Assembly: GCA_903910585.1 (NCBI GenBank)
Contig: CAIWAH010000128.1
Coordinates: 1 to 55,397 of the forward strand
Source: an uncultured Verrucomicrobiota bacterium
GTDB taxonomy: Bacteria; Verrucomicrobiota; Verrucomicrobiia; Limisphaerales; UBA9464
Length of the DNA: 55,397 nucleotides
Direction of reading: 5' to 3'
Shown: positions 1 to 7,091 of the stretch, piece after piece
Numbering within the stretch: the first letter of the stretch is position 1
How the letters are laid out: each line of letters begins with the position of its first letter
The notes under the pieces: model-generated
What the model was told of the DNA's origin: nothing
Databases searched by the model: none
Seen by the model: the letters and a program-made list of their open reading frames with translations, nothing else
Position numbers and translations under genes: made by a program

Positions 1-20
1 CAGACGTGTGCTCTTCCGAT
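1..20. other. Illumina adapter remnant at contig end
   Basis: The first 20 bases equal an internal part of the Illumina TruSeq read-2 adapter (cagacgtgtgctcttccgat); the adapter would continue with CT, and the window continues with TT. This is not biological sequence. It marks an untrimmed assembly end, so nothing can be said about the true chromosomal neighbour to the left. Confidence 0.93.
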
Positions 21-42
21 TTGGGAGGGCGGAGTCGGTCGG

Positions 43-3000
43 TTACAATTCCCGTAGCGAATCCACCAGGCGGCCACGCAGGGAGCGGGAAGTTGCCCAG
101 ACCGTCCAGATCAGGCCGTTGGCCAGCACCAGGCCGAGCGTGACGGACAACGAGCGCCACGGAAAATCCGAACCCGGCGCGCCGAGCGAGGGCAGCACGG
201 CGACCAGCGCGGCGACGAGTCCGACGCCGAGGCCGAGGAGTAGCAGCGCGACGTGCTCGGTGAGCACCAGCCGCCGGAGGGCCGAGGCTTCGAACCCGAG
301 GGCAAGCATGAGTCCGAGTTCGCCCCGGCGTTCCTGCACGTTGCGCAGCACGACGACACCGAGACCCACGCTGCCGAGCAGCAGGCCGAGTCCGCCCAGC
401 ATCTGGAAGGTGTTCAGGTAGGTGTTCTGCACCGCGTTAAACTGCGCCAGCCGCCGCGTCGCGGGCGTCAGTTCCAGGCCAACGTCCTGCAGGGCGCGGG
501 AAAGCGTGGCGGACACCGGGGCCACGGCTTCCGGCGGCGCGTCCACGAGGAAGCCGCGGTAACCGCTCTCGCTGGGGAACAGGCGCACGAAGTCCGCTTC
601 GGCGATGAGCAGATTGCCCTGAAGGATCGAATTCGCGACGGCACCGACGATCCGAACCTTGAACGGCTGGCCGCGTTCATCGGTGAAGTCGAGCGTGCCG
701 CCCACGGAACTCTTCAGCGCCCACTGGATCGAAGCCGCGTCGCCGATGGCATGGATTTCACGAGCTTCGGAAGTGGGAATTGGGAATTGGGAATTGAGCG
801 CCATCCAGCCGTTGGTGACCGCCAGGCCTTTGAGAACTTTGGTGAACGTGAACGGGCCGCGCCCGGCGAGTTGCTCCGGTTTCACGCCGAGCAGGCGCGG
901 GCGTTGGGCGCCGTTCAGGTTCAGGCAGCTCGCGTCGTCGCCATCACGGACGCGGAGGGGGACAAACGATACGCCCTTCAAGTCGCCCGGATTGAGGCCG
1001 TAGAATTCCTGCCCCTTTGTCGTGTTCAGGTCCTGGATCACGGGCAGGCTGCTTTCCCCCCACAGCGCAAAGCCGCCGGTGCCGGACTCGCGGCGGTCGG
1101 CGTTCCGGTTGGCATCGAGCTTCATCGCGGCGATGGCGACGATGAGGAAGGCCGCGCTCGCCAATAGCGCGATGGTGCCCAGCGACCGGGAGGGCCGGCG
1201 GGCAAGGGCGCGTAGCGCCAGCGAACGTAGGTCAGGCTGCCAGCCCGCCTGGGTCGTGCGTCCCAATGAGGAAGGCCTTTCAGTCAGCGCGATGCTCCGA
1301 ATCCACACCCGCACCCAGAGCAGTCCGGCGATCAGCAGCGTGGCTCCGGCACCGAAGAACATTTCCGGCTTCGTCTCCCGGGTCGCCCACGCCGCAGCGA
1401 CCATGCCGAGCGCCAGCACGCTGGCGATGAGGGCGACAAGCTTCGGCCGGCCCGAGCGGTCGGTGGTGAAGTTCAGGGCATCTTCGTTCGCGCCTTCGTT
1501 CAGCAGCGCGCGCGACGGCCGGCTGACCTGCTGTCGCAGGGCAAGGAAGAGCGTGCCCGCGGCGACGGCGATGCTCAGGACAATCCCGGTGAGCAACGTG
1601 ACCGGAGTCAGGTGAAACGACAGTCCGGCCCCGGCGATGGCGTCGCGCCAGATCGTGGTCAGGCCCCAAAGCACGCCCTTCGCGTAGTAGATGCCCAGCA
1701 CCGCTCCGAGAACCGAACCGAGCATCGCCAGGGCAAGTCCTTCGCGGAACAGCAGTCCGCGCACCCGGGCCGGCGGCCAGCCGAGCGCGAGCAGGATGCC
1801 GACCTCGGTGGTGCGCCGCTCCAGCGAGAACCGAAACAGCATGGCCGTGAGCAGCAGCGCCGAAGTGATGAGGAAAAAGCTGAAACCAATCATCAGGCCG
1901 CCGAAGTCCTTGCCTGTGCCGCTCTCGGCCGCGCGCAACGCCTCCTCGCGCACCGGCCGCCACACGAGGCCGACGTCGGCAGGATTCAGGTTGGCGCGGA
2001 TGCGGGCGGTGAGGGCGTCGCGGAGTTCGGTGACGGAACCAGCAGGTGGGAAAGTGGGCGGGTGGGAAAGTGAGCCCTTACCACTTTCTCCCGAGCCCAC
2101 TTTCTCACCTGCGACTTGAGAGGACGGGCTTCCCACAAACCACCGGATCGCCGTCAACTCGCCAAACCGGTTCGCCCACAGCTTCTGCCCGGCGGCGAGC
2201 GTGATGAAGGCCTTGGGCGTGCCGCGATGCTGCTTCCAGTAGGCTTCATCCTGGTCGCGGATGGTGTGGACGAGGTCAAAGCCGGCGTCCCAGTCGTGCG
2301 TGCTCTCGGCCTTTGCGAGGCCGGGGAACTCGGGCATGAGCGTGCGGTCCGCGTGTAGGCCGGCGAGCGGCACGACGCTGTGGACGCGGAAGGTGTTGGT
2401 GTGCTCCTGCAACTGCGTGCCGGCATCCACACGGTAGTAAGTGAGCGCCATCGAATCGCCCGGCTTCACTCCCAGGTCGTCGGCGAGCCACTGGTTCACG
2501 ACGATCTCATCGTCCTTCAGGTCGGCGGGCGTGTAGGGCGCACCCGCAGCCGTGACCATCGAGTAGGGCGTCAGCTTGTCGCCGTGCGCGAGGCCGTTGA
2601 CGAGGTAGGTGAGGAGCGGAGTGGGAGCCGGGATTGCGGATTGCGGATTGCGGATTGCGGAATCGTTGGTCAGCGCGGCGCGGACGACAGCCGGTTCGAG
2701 GAAGATGCGGCGGGTGATGAGTTCGGCGAAGAGATTGTTAGTGCGCAGGCTGAGTTCGAAGTCCGGGAGGATTGCGACTTCTGAAAGTCTCTCCCGCATC
2801 AGTTCGAGCCATCCGCCGGGGCGTTCACCGTCGGGTGGAACAAGGACCAGATTTGCGAGGCCTTCGAGCCCTACGGCCCTGCCCAAGGCATCGCGGGAAA
2901 CAAAGGCGTTGAGGGTTTGAGCCTGATTCGCGAGCAGTGAAAAGTTTCCGCCGTGGCGTTCGGAAAGAATGCCGCCGACACGGAGGCGCAAGGTGACACT

Positions 3001-3498
3001 GAGATCGTCGCGCGGCGTGATGATCGCGTCCCGGGAGAGTGCGCTGGGCTTGTTGAAGCGGAGAATTACGGAGTCACCTGGAGTAGCCTTTAACTGCAGG
3101 GCTAGGCTGGGACTGAGCCAGACCTCGTCCGCCTTGAGCGTTGCCAGATGGCCGTCGCCAAAGTGGCTGGCATCAATTCCAAGAACGGTGATGCGGTTGG
3201 CCCGGGCAGCGCCGTCCTGCCGCGTGATCATGCCAGCGATTGTCAGCAGCGCGCTGGTGCGGGGGGTTTGAAGTCGCTCTGCGAGGTCAACGGGTTGGAA
3301 GCGGTCTGGGGTGAGGAGGGAGAAACGGGCGCCGGCCAACCGTTCCAAGGCCCGCTCCCGCAGACTCCCCTTCACCGAATCCCCCACGGCCAGCGCGCCG
3401 ATGAGCACGGCGGCGGCGAGCGTGACGCCGGCGAGCACGCCCAGGTGCGAGCGGAAGTAGTGGCGCAACGAGCGCCGCGCGAGCGTGCGGAGGTTCAT
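43..3498 (-). CDS. Giant FtsX/LolE-type ABC transporter permease
   Basis: A 1151-residue inner-membrane permease of the FtsX/MacB/LolCE superfamily. One N-terminal transmembrane helix (about residues 18-42) is followed by a long extracytoplasmic domain. A helix group with the FtsX cytoplasmic hallmark RRTTEVGILLALGWP lies near residue 560, and a second group with QERRGELGLMLALGF near residue 1050, so the protein carries two FtsX units in one chain. Such proteins export or extract lipoproteins, lipids or peptides using a separate ATPase, here probably the LolD-like gene upstream on the same strand (3810-4484). Oddities are three low-complexity insertions in predicted loops, encoded by heptamer or palindromic DNA (775-795, 2045-2109, 2631-2658). 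The substrate cannot be inferred. Confidence 0.9.
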   Translation of the reverse strand: MNLRTLARRSLRHYFRSHLGVLAGVTLAAAVLIGALAVGDSVKGSLRERALERLAGARFSLLTPDRFQPVDLAERLQTPRTSALLTIAGMITRQDGAARANRITVLGIDASHFGDGHLATLKADEVWLSPSLALQLKATPGDSVILRFNKPSALSRDAIITPRDDLSVTLRLRVGGILSERHGGNFSLLANQAQTLNAFVSRDALGRAVGLEGLANLVLVPPDGERPGGWLELMRERLSEVAILPDFELSLRTNNLFAELITRRIFLEPAVVRAALTNDSAIRNPQSAIPAPTPLLTYLVNGLAHGDKLTPYSMVTAAGAPYTPADLKDDEIVVNQWLADDLGVKPGDSMALTYYRVDAGTQLQEHTNTFRVHSVVPLAGLHADRTLMPEFPGLAKAESTHDWDAGFDLVHTIRDQDEAYWKQHRGTPKAFITLAAGQKLWANRFGELTAIRWFVGSPSSQVAGEKVGSGESGKGSLSHPPTFPPAGSVTELRDALTARIRANLNPADVGLVWRPVREEALRAAESGTGKDFGGLMIGFSFFLITSALLLTAMLFRFSLERRTTEVGILLALGWPPARVRGLLFREGLALAMLGSVLGAVLGIYYAKGVLWGLTTIWRDAIAGAGLSFHLTPVTLLTGIVLSIAVAAGTLFLALRQQVSRPSRALLNEGANEDALNFTTDRSGRPKLVALIASVLALGMVAAAWATRETKPEMFFGAGATLLIAGLLWVRVWIRSIALTERPSSLGRTTQAGWQPDLRSLALRALARRPSRSLGTIALLASAAFLIVAIAAMKLDANRNADRRESGTGGFALWGESSLPVIQDLNTTKGQEFYGLNPGDLKGVSFVPLRVRDGDDASCLNLNGAQRPRLLGVKPEQLAGRGPFTFTKVLKGLAVTNGWMALNSQFPIPTSEAREIHAIGDAASIQWALKSSVGGTLDFTDERGQPFKVRIVGAVANSILQGNLLIAEADFVRLFPSESGYRGFLVDAPPEAVAPVSATLSRALQDVGLELTPATRRLAQFNAVQNTYLNTFQMLGGLGLLLGSVGLGVVVLRNVQERRGELGLMLALGFEASALRRLVLTEHVALLLLGLGVGLVAALVAVLPSLGAPGSDFPWRSLSVTLGLVLANGLIWTVWATSRSLRGRLVDSLREL
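775..795. repeat. Heptamer tandem repeat (GGGAATT)x3 inside permease gene
   Basis: Three perfect copies of GGGAATT. They lie in frame in the permease gene and encode a short low-complexity stretch around NSQFPIP. See the related heptamers at 2631-2658 and 3750-3777. Confidence 0.9.
2045..2109. repeat. Direct and inverted GGTGGGAAAGTG repeats inside permease gene
   Basis: Two direct copies of ggtgggaaagtg (from 2045 and 2061) are followed by two inverted copies of the same unit (from 2081 to 2109, ending ctttctcacc). Together they could form a cruciform. The block is translated as a Gly/Ser/Lys-rich then Pro-rich linker in the permease. Confidence 0.8.
2631..2658. repeat. Heptamer tandem repeat (GGATTGC)x4 inside permease gene
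   Basis: Four perfect copies of GGATTGC followed by a degenerate fifth. The block is in frame in the permease gene (minus strand) and encodes a segment around AIRNPQSAIP. Confidence 0.9.
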
Positions 3499-3809
3499 GG
3501 GGTTTGCGGTTGGCGAAGCCCGAATGCTGGGTGGAAGTGAACTCCAAAGCGGTCAGGCCAACGGCCTGAAACAAGACAGCCCAGGGCAACGCCCTGGGTT
3601 GGCTGCGAAAAAAGGGGGGTAAGCCCTGACAGGGCGGGACAAGGTTGTGCCGCCCCTTCAGGGCTGATCCGATTTTTGGCATGATCCCCAGGGCGTTGCC
3701 CTGGGCTGCCTTGTGCCGCTCCGTTGGAGCTGCCGAACGCGCGTCCCCCATCGCCAATCCCAAATCGCCAATCGTGATTCATGCAGAGCCTTCTCACGTC
3801 GGTTGTGGC
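3499..3809. repeat. Gene-free spacer filled with nested palindromes
   Basis: This 311-bp spacer splits the ATPase gene from the permease gene. It holds several hairpins, most with three-base loops: 3554-3568 (caggcc-aac-ggcctg), 3580-3598 (cccagggc-aac-gccctggg), 3687-3705 (cccagggc-gtt-gccctggg, an inverted copy of the previous one) and 3718-3730 (gctcc-gtt-ggagc). Between the two 19-mers, arms around 3622-3638 and 3650-3664 are also mutually complementary, so 3580-3705 is one large imperfect palindrome. Degenerate heptamers follow at 3750-3777 (atcgcca, atcccaa, atcgcca, atcgtga). No coding signal is seen. It resembles REP/MITE-type repeats; mobility is inferred only. Confidence 0.75.
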
Positions 3810-4484
3810 CTAGACCAGTTTTCCGTCGCGCAGTTCCAAAATCCGGCCCATTCGCTGGGCGAGTTCTGCGCTGTGGGTGACGACGACGAGCGTGACGCCT
3901 TCCTCGCGGTTCAGCTCGACCAGCAACTGGCCGAGGTTGGTCGCGCTCGCGCGGTCGAGGGCGCCGGTCGGCTCATCGGCCAGCAGGAGCGCGGGCCGGT
4001 TGATCAACGCGCGGACGACGGCGGCGCGCTGGCGTTCGCCGCCGCTGAGCTGGCCCGGCAGGTGGTCGAGGCGGTGGCTCAGGCCGACGCGGTCAAGGAG
4101 CTGCCGGGCGCGGTGTTCGGCGTCGGCGGGCGTCTGGGCCGGGCCGGCGAGCGTCGGGAGCAGGACATTTTCCAGCACGCTGCACTGCGGCAACAGGTGA
4201 TGGCTCTGGAAGATGAAGCCGATCTGCCGGTTGCGGAGCGCGGCGAGTTCCTGGGCGGTGAGCTGGGTGAGGTCGCGTCCGTTGAAGGTGATCGTGCCGC
4301 GGTCGGGCAGGTCGAGCGTGCCGAGGAGGTTCAGGATCGTGCTTTTGCCGCTGCCGCTGGGCCCGACGATGGCGACGCTCTCGCCGCGGGCGAGGCTCAG
4401 CGAGGCGCCGAGCAGCACCGGCACCGGCTCGGGACCGGGATAGGCTTTGAAAACGTCGCGGAACTCCAGCAGGGGCGCGGACAT
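3810..4484 (-). CDS. LolD-like ABC transporter ATP-binding protein
   Basis: A 224-residue ABC ATPase of the LolD/MacB/FtsE group. It has Walker A GPSGSGKST near residue 40, signature LSGGERQR near residue 145, and Walker B LLLADEPTGALD near residue 165 with the TGALD extension typical of this subfamily. It probably powers the FtsX-type permease at 43-3498, the next gene on the same strand. These pairs normally sit directly together; here they are separated by a repeat-filled 311-bp gap. Start ATG at 4484. Confidence 0.92.
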   Translation of the reverse strand: MSAPLLEFRDVFKAYPGPEPVPVLLGASLSLARGESVAIVGPSGSGKSTILNLLGTLDLPDRGTITFNGRDLTQLTAQELAALRNRQIGFIFQSHHLLPQCSVLENVLLPTLAGPAQTPADAEHRARQLLDRVGLSHRLDHLPGQLSGGERQRAAVVRALINRPALLLADEPTGALDRASATNLGQLLVELNREEGVTLVVVTHSAELAQRMGRILELRDGKLV

Positions 4485-4541
4485 GGCGTCGAAGATAGAA
4501 GCGGATCCGGAAGCTCAAAGCGCAAATGCCGGTGTCGGCGG

Positions 4542-5816
4542 TCAGGGCGTAGGCGCAGGGGTCCACTCGTTTAGGGATCGCTCCTCGCCGGTCACGGGCT
4601 GGCCGTGGCCGAGCAGTTCGAGGATTTCCCCGAGGAAATACAGCGAACCGGTCACGAGCACGAACGGGTCGGCGGCGCAGAGACGCAGGGCTTCGGCAGC
4701 CGACGGGGCGGCCTTCACTGGGCGGCCGGCGCCCGTGGCCACACAGGCGGCGCGGAGGTCCTCGGCACTGACCGACCGGGCGCTGGCGACCGGGGCAGTA
4801 ATGACCCGGGCGGAAAGCGGGACGAGGGACTGCACCATTTCGCGCCATTCCTTGTCCGCCAACGCGCCGATCACGAGCGTGAGCCGACGGCCCGGAAAGT
4901 GATCGCGCAACGCCGCGGTGAGCGTGGCCACGCCGTCGCGGTTGTGGGCGCCGTCGAGCAGCAGGGTCTGCGACCCGCGCGCGATTTGTTGCAGGCGTCC
5001 GGGCCAGGAGACGTTGCGGAGGCCCGTGGCGAGCTGCTCGTCGGTGACCGGCAGGAACGTCCGCAGCAGGCGCACGGTGGCCGCGGCGAGGGCGGCGTTC
5101 ACGCGCTGATGGGCGCCGAGCAGGCCGACTTCGAGCCGGAAGTTGGCCAGTTCACTCGGGCCAATCGTCAGGCAGGGCGCGTCGAGTTCCCGGGCCTTCC
5201 ACTCGATGACGGCGCGGGCCTCGGAATCGGCGGCGGCGGTGAGCACGGGCACGCCGGGCTTGATGATGCCGGCCTTTTCCGCCGCGATGGCGGGCAGGGT
5301 GGCACCAAGCACCTTCTGGTGATCCCAGCCGATGTTGGTGATCACGCTGGCGAGCGGCGTGACGATGTTCGTGGCGTCGAGGCGGCCGCCGAGCCCGGTT
5401 TCCCAGACGACGAGATCCACGTGCTGCTCCGCGAAATGCATCAGCGCGAGCACCGTGGTGAACTCGAAGAACGTCGGGTCGAGTCCAGGCAACGTGCCGA
5501 CGGCGTCGCGGAGCGTCGAGACGAGCCGGGCGAGATCGGCATCCGGAATGGGCGTTCGGTTGACCTGAATGCGTTCGCCGAAGCGGACGAGATGCGGCGA
5601 GGTGTAAAGTCCGACCCGGCGACCGGCAGCGCGATAGACGCTTTCAAGCAGGGCGCAGGCCGAACCTTTGCCGTTGGTGCCGGCAACGTGCAGGAAACGC
5701 AGCCGTTCGTGGGGATTGCCAACGGCCGCGGCCAGACGACGGGTCGTTTCCAGGCCGGGCTGGAAACCGAACATCCGCAGCGATTGCAGGTAAGCGAGCG
5801 CGTCCGCGTAGGTCAC
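4542..5816 (-). CDS. folC: Dihydrofolate synthase / folylpolyglutamate synthase
   Basis: A Mur-ligase-type cytosolic enzyme that adds glutamate to dihydropteroate or folate using ATP. It has the P-loop AGTNGKGS at residues 45-52, TSPHLVRFGERI near residue 75, ETGLGGRLDATN (ligase signature) near residue 140 and LLDGAHN near residue 290. The GTG start (5814-5816) gives VTYADALAYL, matching the usual family N-terminus (M-x-Y-x-x-A-x-x-Y-L), and a 424-residue protein of normal size. The reading frame stays open far upstream, but that extension is antisense to the acyltransferase gene and lacks folC character. It is divergent from the acyltransferase. Confidence 0.93.
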   Translation of the reverse strand: MTYADALAYLQSLRMFGFQPGLETTRRLAAAVGNPHERLRFLHVAGTNGKGSACALLESVYRAAGRRVGLYTSPHLVRFGERIQVNRTPIPDADLARLVSTLRDAVGTLPGLDPTFFEFTTVLALMHFAEQHVDLVVWETGLGGRLDATNIVTPLASVITNIGWDHQKVLGATLPAIAAEKAGIIKPGVPVLTAAADSEARAVIEWKARELDAPCLTIGPSELANFRLEVGLLGAHQRVNAALAAATVRLLRTFLPVTDEQLATGLRNVSWPGRLQQIARGSQTLLLDGAHNRDGVATLTAALRDHFPGRRLTLVIGALADKEWREMVQSLVPLSARVITAPVASARSVSAEDLRAACVATGAGRPVKAAPSAAEALRLCAADPFVLVTGSLYFLGEILELLGHGQPVTGEERSLNEWTPAPTP

Positions 5817-5891
5817 GGGCGGAAGTCGGCCACGGCGGCGGGAATTGTCAAAGGGGCGGTGCCGGAGCGAAATTTGTGTTCCCCCGAAGCG

Positions 5892-5908
5892 GGAGCTTGG
5901 GAAGCTCC
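5892..5908. repeat. Palindrome with three-base loop (ggagctt-ggg-aagctcc)
   Basis: A perfect 7-bp inverted repeat with a 3-nt loop in the spacer between folC and the acyltransferase. It has the same stem/triplet-loop design as the hairpins at 3554-3730 and 17480-17569, so it probably belongs to the same dispersed repeat family. Confidence 0.6.
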
Positions 5909-5915
5909 GGCCGGC

Positions 5916-7091
5916 TTGGACCCACTGAAGACAACTGAGGCGACGAACGCGAATTGGAGTGACCGCCTGCTGAAGGCGTGTTCCCGGGAGACTTCGGGCG
6001 GACGGTTCATTCCGCAGATTGACGGGCTGCGAACCCTGGCGGTGCTGACCGTGGTGCTGTTCCACCTGGATGACCAAATGGGCAAGCCGGAGGTCAGCGG
6101 TGCCGTTGACCGGGCGTTCACCTCCCTGATCCGCCGGGGGTTTCTGGGAGTGCCGATCTTCTTCGCGATCAGTGCGTTCATCGTGGCGTTGCCGTTCGCC
6201 CAACGCTGGCTGACCGGAGGCAAAGCGGTCGGCCTTGGTCGCTTTTATCTGCGGCGCCTGACGCGGCTGGAGCCGCCTTACATTCTCAACCTTGTGGTCA
6301 TCTGGCTGATTGGGGCTGCGGTTGGTTGGTGGACGGTTGGGGGAATGATGAAAAGCATGGGCGCGAGCTTGCTGTATCAGCACAATCAACTTTTCGGTGA
6401 ATTCAGCTTCATCAATTCGGTGGCGTGGTCGCTGGAGGTGGAGTTCCAGTTTTATCTGCTGGCGCCGCTGTTGACCCTGGTCTTTGCCCTTCGGCGGCAG
6501 GGTTTGCGTTGGCTGGTGTTGGCCGCGGTGTGTGGACTGGTGATTGGACTTCGCGACCTGGACGCGCGGCGGGTCCAGTTGTCGCTCATCGGGCAGTTCG
6601 AGGCGTTTGCGGTAGGATTGGTGGTGGTGGATGTCCACCTCACCCGCTGGTCCAAGGGACCTCCACGAAAGGTCTGGCTGGATTTCGTAGGTCTGGCCGG
6701 TTGGCTGGGGTTCTTCGCCTTGAGCCGCATTGAGGCGGCGGGCCTGCGGTCGGCGCTGCAGTGCGGTTGTCTGCTGGGCGCATTTCTGGGGTCGCTGGGC
6801 GGGGTCTGGCTGTCGCGAGTCCTGGGAAACCGGTGGGTGTTCACCTTCGGAGGCATGTGCTACAGCTTTTATCTGTGGCACCAGTGGCTGCTCATCTTCG
6901 GGGTGCCATGGATCAAAGGGCGCTTGGGATTGTCCGGCGGTTACTTCGGCCAATACCTTGTGGTGTCGCTTTTGATCCTGCCGCCGGTGTTCGCCATCTG
7001 CACGGCGTTGTTCGTCTGGGTGGAAAAGCCATTCATGAGCCGCGATTGGCCCCAGCGGTTGGCAGCGCGGTGGCGACGGATTAGCGGTTAA
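5916..7091 (+). CDS. Acyltransferase-3 family membrane protein
   Basis: A multi-pass membrane O-acyltransferase of the OafA/acyltransferase-3 family, which transfers acyl groups to surface sugars or lipids. The family start motif FIPQIDGLRTLAVLTV is followed by the conserved VLFHL histidine. GFLGVPIFFAISAF, the RRLTRLEPPY motif and SLEVEFQFYLLAPLL follow; about ten hydrophobic helices and the C-terminal SFYLWHQWLLIFG are seen. There is no ATG before the conserved core. TTG at 5916 gives 391 residues, the usual size; GTG at 5859 is the alternative. The stop overlaps the stop of the convergent RND gene by four bases (TTAA). The acceptor substrate is unknown. Confidence 0.85.
   Translation: MDPLKTTEATNANWSDRLLKACSRETSGGRFIPQIDGLRTLAVLTVVLFHLDDQMGKPEVSGAVDRAFTSLIRRGFLGVPIFFAISAFIVALPFAQRWLTGGKAVGLGRFYLRRLTRLEPPYILNLVVIWLIGAAVGWWTVGGMMKSMGASLLYQHNQLFGEFSFINSVAWSLEVEFQFYLLAPLLTLVFALRRQGLRWLVLAAVCGLVIGLRDLDARRVQLSLIGQFEAFAVGLVVVDVHLTRWSKGPPRKVWLDFVGLAGWLGFFALSRIEAAGLRSALQCGCLLGAFLGSLGGVWLSRVLGNRWVFTFGGMCYSFYLWHQWLLIFGVPWIKGRLGLSGGYFGQYLVVSLLILPPVFAICTALFVWVEKPFMSRDWPQRLAARWRRISG

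Noticed and set aside
4605..5915. N-terminal extension of the acyltransferase to 828 codons
   Set aside because: Antisense to folC; the conserved core starts near 6005, so only a short leader is real.
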